Shown here piece by piece: positions 50,111 through 51,674 of a stretch of 51,674 bases of DNA. This stretch comes from Thioalkalivibrio sp. GTDB lineage: Bacteria > Pseudomonadota > Gammaproteobacteria > Ectothiorhodospirales > Ectothiorhodospiraceae. The notes under the pieces are model-generated. The model made no database searches, was not told the DNA's origin, and saw nothing but the letters and a program-made list of their open reading frames with translations. Numbering within the stretch: the stretch's first letter is position 1; each line of letters begins with the position of its first letter. The position numbers and the translations under genes were made by a program. The stretch covers positions 1 through 51,674 of the forward strand of contig NZ_REBW01000214.1 in assembly GCF_007692535.1 (NCBI RefSeq). Direction: 5' to 3'.

Positions 50111-51365
50111 CGGCCTGCCGCTTTTCCATCTTCTGGCGGAGGTAGTTTTCCGCGGCCTCGTCGTAATCGTCCATCCGGATGTAGGAGCTCTGGCGCGGGT
50201 GGCTGACCATGTTGGGATCGGCCTCGAGGCCCATGCCCTTCAGGAAGTTCACCAGGCCGATGCGCTCGATCATCTCGCCGCAACGCTCGTGCTCGAGGCC
50301 GTTCTCGGCCCAGAAGTCGATGATGTTCTCGGCCAGTTCGACCAGGCCCTGGTAGTCCTCTTCGGTGTCCAGCTTCATGAACGGCACGATCACGGTGCCC
50401 ATCAGGTCGCCGATCTTCAGCGTGCGCTTGCCACCGACCAGGATGCTGACGCCCTTGTCGTCACCGGGAGACAGGGCCTTGGTCATCACGTTGATGCAAT
50501 GCATGCAGCGGACGCAGTTGCTGTCCTCGATGTGGAGGGTGTTGTCCTCGTTCAGGGTCATGCACTTGCTGGGGCAGCGGTTGATCACGTCCAGGTGAAC
50601 CTTGTCGCGGCCGTACTCGGCGACGAAGTTCTTCACTTCTTCCTGGTCGATCTTGATCTCGTCGCGCCAGGTGCCGATCACCGCGAAGTCGGAACGCTCG
50701 ATCGCATTGACGCAGTCGTTCGGGCAGCCGGAGACCTTGAACTTGAACTTGTACGGCAGGGACGGACGGTGCACGTCGTCGGTGAAGCGGTTCAGCAGGA
50801 CGCGGTGGGCGCGCTGCTCGTTGGTGCAGGACTGCTCGCAGCGGGCCGCGCCGACGCAGGACATGCCGGTACGCACGCAGGGGCCGGCGCCACCGAGATC
50901 CCAGCCGTATTCGTTGATCTCGTCGAAGAAGCCCTGGGTGTTGGTCGTGTTGACGCCGATGAACATCGCGTTGCCGGTCTGGCCGTGGAAGGTGATCAGG
51001 CCGGAACCGTACTTCTCCCAGCTGTCGCCGAGCTGGCGCAGCATCGCGGTGGAGTAGAAGTTGCCGGCAGGCGGCTGCACACGGACGGTGTGGAACTCGC
51101 GCGATTCGGGGAAGGCCTTGGATACCTCGGAGAAGCGCGGGATGATGCCCGAGCCGTAACCGAACACCGAAACCGTACCGCCCTTCCAGTAGCCCTTGCG
51201 GGTTTCGTAGGAGTGCTCGAGCTGGCCCAACAGGTCGTTGGTGACGTTCTTGATGCGATCATCGGGATGATCGTCACGCAGGCGCTTGATTCCCGAGATG
51301 AAGCTCGGCCAAGGGCCGTTTTCCAACTCGTCGAGCATGGGGGTCGGATGATGTTGGTTCGCCAT
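50100..51365 (-). CDS. dsrA: Reverse dissimilatory sulfite reductase, alpha subunit
   Basis: A 421-residue protein. Siroheme/[4Fe-4S] cysteines C170, C176, C214 (SGCPNDC) and C218; inserted ferredoxin domain with C264, C268 and CVRCMHC at 284-290. Homologue of the sulfate-reducer enzyme, but dsrEFH and dsrL in the operon show the oxidative type. The start at 51365 has AGGAG 7 bases upstream; the frame stays open to 51500 but the extra 45 residues lack a site. Confidence 0.96.
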   Translation of the reverse strand: MANQHHPTPMLDELENGPWPSFISGIKRLRDDHPDDRIKNVTNDLLGQLEHSYETRKGYWKGGTVSVFGYGSGIIPRFSEVSKAFPESREFHTVRVQPPAGNFYSTAMLRQLGDSWEKYGSGLITFHGQTGNAMFIGVNTTNTQGFFDEINEYGWDLGGAGPCVRTGMSCVGAARCEQSCTNEQRAHRVLLNRFTDDVHRPSLPYKFKFKVSGCPNDCVNAIERSDFAVIGTWRDEIKIDQEEVKNFVAEYGRDKVHLDVINRCPSKCMTLNEDNTLHIEDSNCVRCMHCINVMTKALSPGDDKGVSILVGGKRTLKIGDLMGTVIVPFMKLDTEEDYQGLVELAENIIDFWAENGLEHERCGEMIERIGLVNFLKGMGLEADPNMVSHPRQSSYIRMDDYDEAAENYLRQKMEKRQAAAG

Positions 51366-51674
51366 GGCGGTCTCCTTGATCGGATTCTGTATGCAGGCCG
51401 GCTTGTTGCTTCCGGGATCGATACGTACCTTCTTTGTTTCGAATCGCGGTCCTTCACTCTGGCCAGATCGCCGGTCCGCCGATTCGTCGAACGAGATCAT
51501 CCAAGCGGATCACCTCGTCACACGGTGGGTTACTCTAGGTTCGAAGAAGCCCCGAAAACATCCTACTCATGGGGGGGGGGTGCATGGGGCGTATATCTCC
51601 CAAGGGATAGGGGGGGAAACGGGATCTGCCGGGGTGCGATCGTTCCTCGGGGCCGGACCTGCGCGCGACGCCCC
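51366..51674 (-). promoter_or_regulatory. Upstream region of the dsr operon
   Basis: 309 bases to the window end, without a supported gene. It must contain the main dsr promoter if the operon is transcribed from here, but no convincing -35/-10 pair was found. It holds a run of ten G bases (51571-51580, plus strand) and a run of seven (51610-51616) on either side of an ATATCTCC stretch. Confidence 0.4.

Overview
The window is GC-rich, densely packed gammaproteobacterial chromosome. It carries a complete reverse (oxidative) dissimilatory sulfite reductase operon in the order known from Allochromatium vinosum. It also has the gammaproteobacterial blocks ffs-dnaX-ybaB-recR, rpoE-rseABC-degP and lepA-lepB-rnc-era-recO-pdxJ-acpS. 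Together these point to a sulfur-oxidising member of the Chromatiales, most likely an Ectothiorhodospiraceae (Thioalkalivibrio-like) bacterium. The assignment is inferred from gene content and order, not from a database search.

Layout. 1-445: tail of an upstream gene, then a cluster of TAGGTCGGGTTAGCG-type palindromic repeats. 446-4279: a small HMA-fold protein (minus strand), then a three-gene envelope module (periplasmic retropepsin-like protease, inactive transglutaminase/multi-TM protein, ATP-grasp ligase). 4380-6667: glutathione reductase and a peroxiredoxin-glutaredoxin fusion. 6925-11075: 4.5S RNA, dnaX, ybaB, recR, a HIT protein and an unknown outer-membrane-like protein. 11280-12971 (minus): rsgA, pterin-carbinolamine dehydratase and a small cytochrome c. 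13058-15286: orn and nadB, convergent. 15431-19953: the sigma-E operon with degP and a glutaredoxin-like gene. 19946-29641: a long run of housekeeping genes, many coupled by 4-base ATGA/GTGA overlaps. 29752-35720: exbB/exbD, msbA, a degenerate Kdo-transferase-like gene, lpxK, a Trm112-like gene and kdsB, i.e. lipid A-Kdo synthesis and export. 35695-38553: a HAD phosphatase, a conserved unknown and a PKHD-type dioxygenase. 38647-51365 (minus): dsrABEFHCMKLJOPNR, with its upstream region reaching the window end.

How the genes work together. DsrEFH and DsrC relay sulfane sulfur to siroheme reductase DsrAB, which oxidises it to sulfite. DsrL supplies the NAD(P)H-linked flavoprotein step. DsrMKJOP spans the membrane and takes electrons associated with the DsrC disulfide/trisulfide cycle. 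DsrN supports siroheme amidation, and DsrR is a cysteine-free A-type scaffold relative. Elsewhere the window is mostly envelope maintenance (sigma-E, DegP, LepB, lipid A, Kdo, ExbBD), RNA/ribosome maturation, recombination and thiol redox defence.

The most notable non-coding signals are strong stem-loops placed after dsrA, dsrB, dsrE and dsrC but absent among the membrane-complex genes; sigma-E-type promoters with identical 16-base spacing at rpoE and degP, with a weaker match upstream of the retropepsin module; a run of ten G bases upstream of dsrA; and three distinct families of short palindromic repeats. No CRISPR array, tRNA, transposase or prophage gene was seen.
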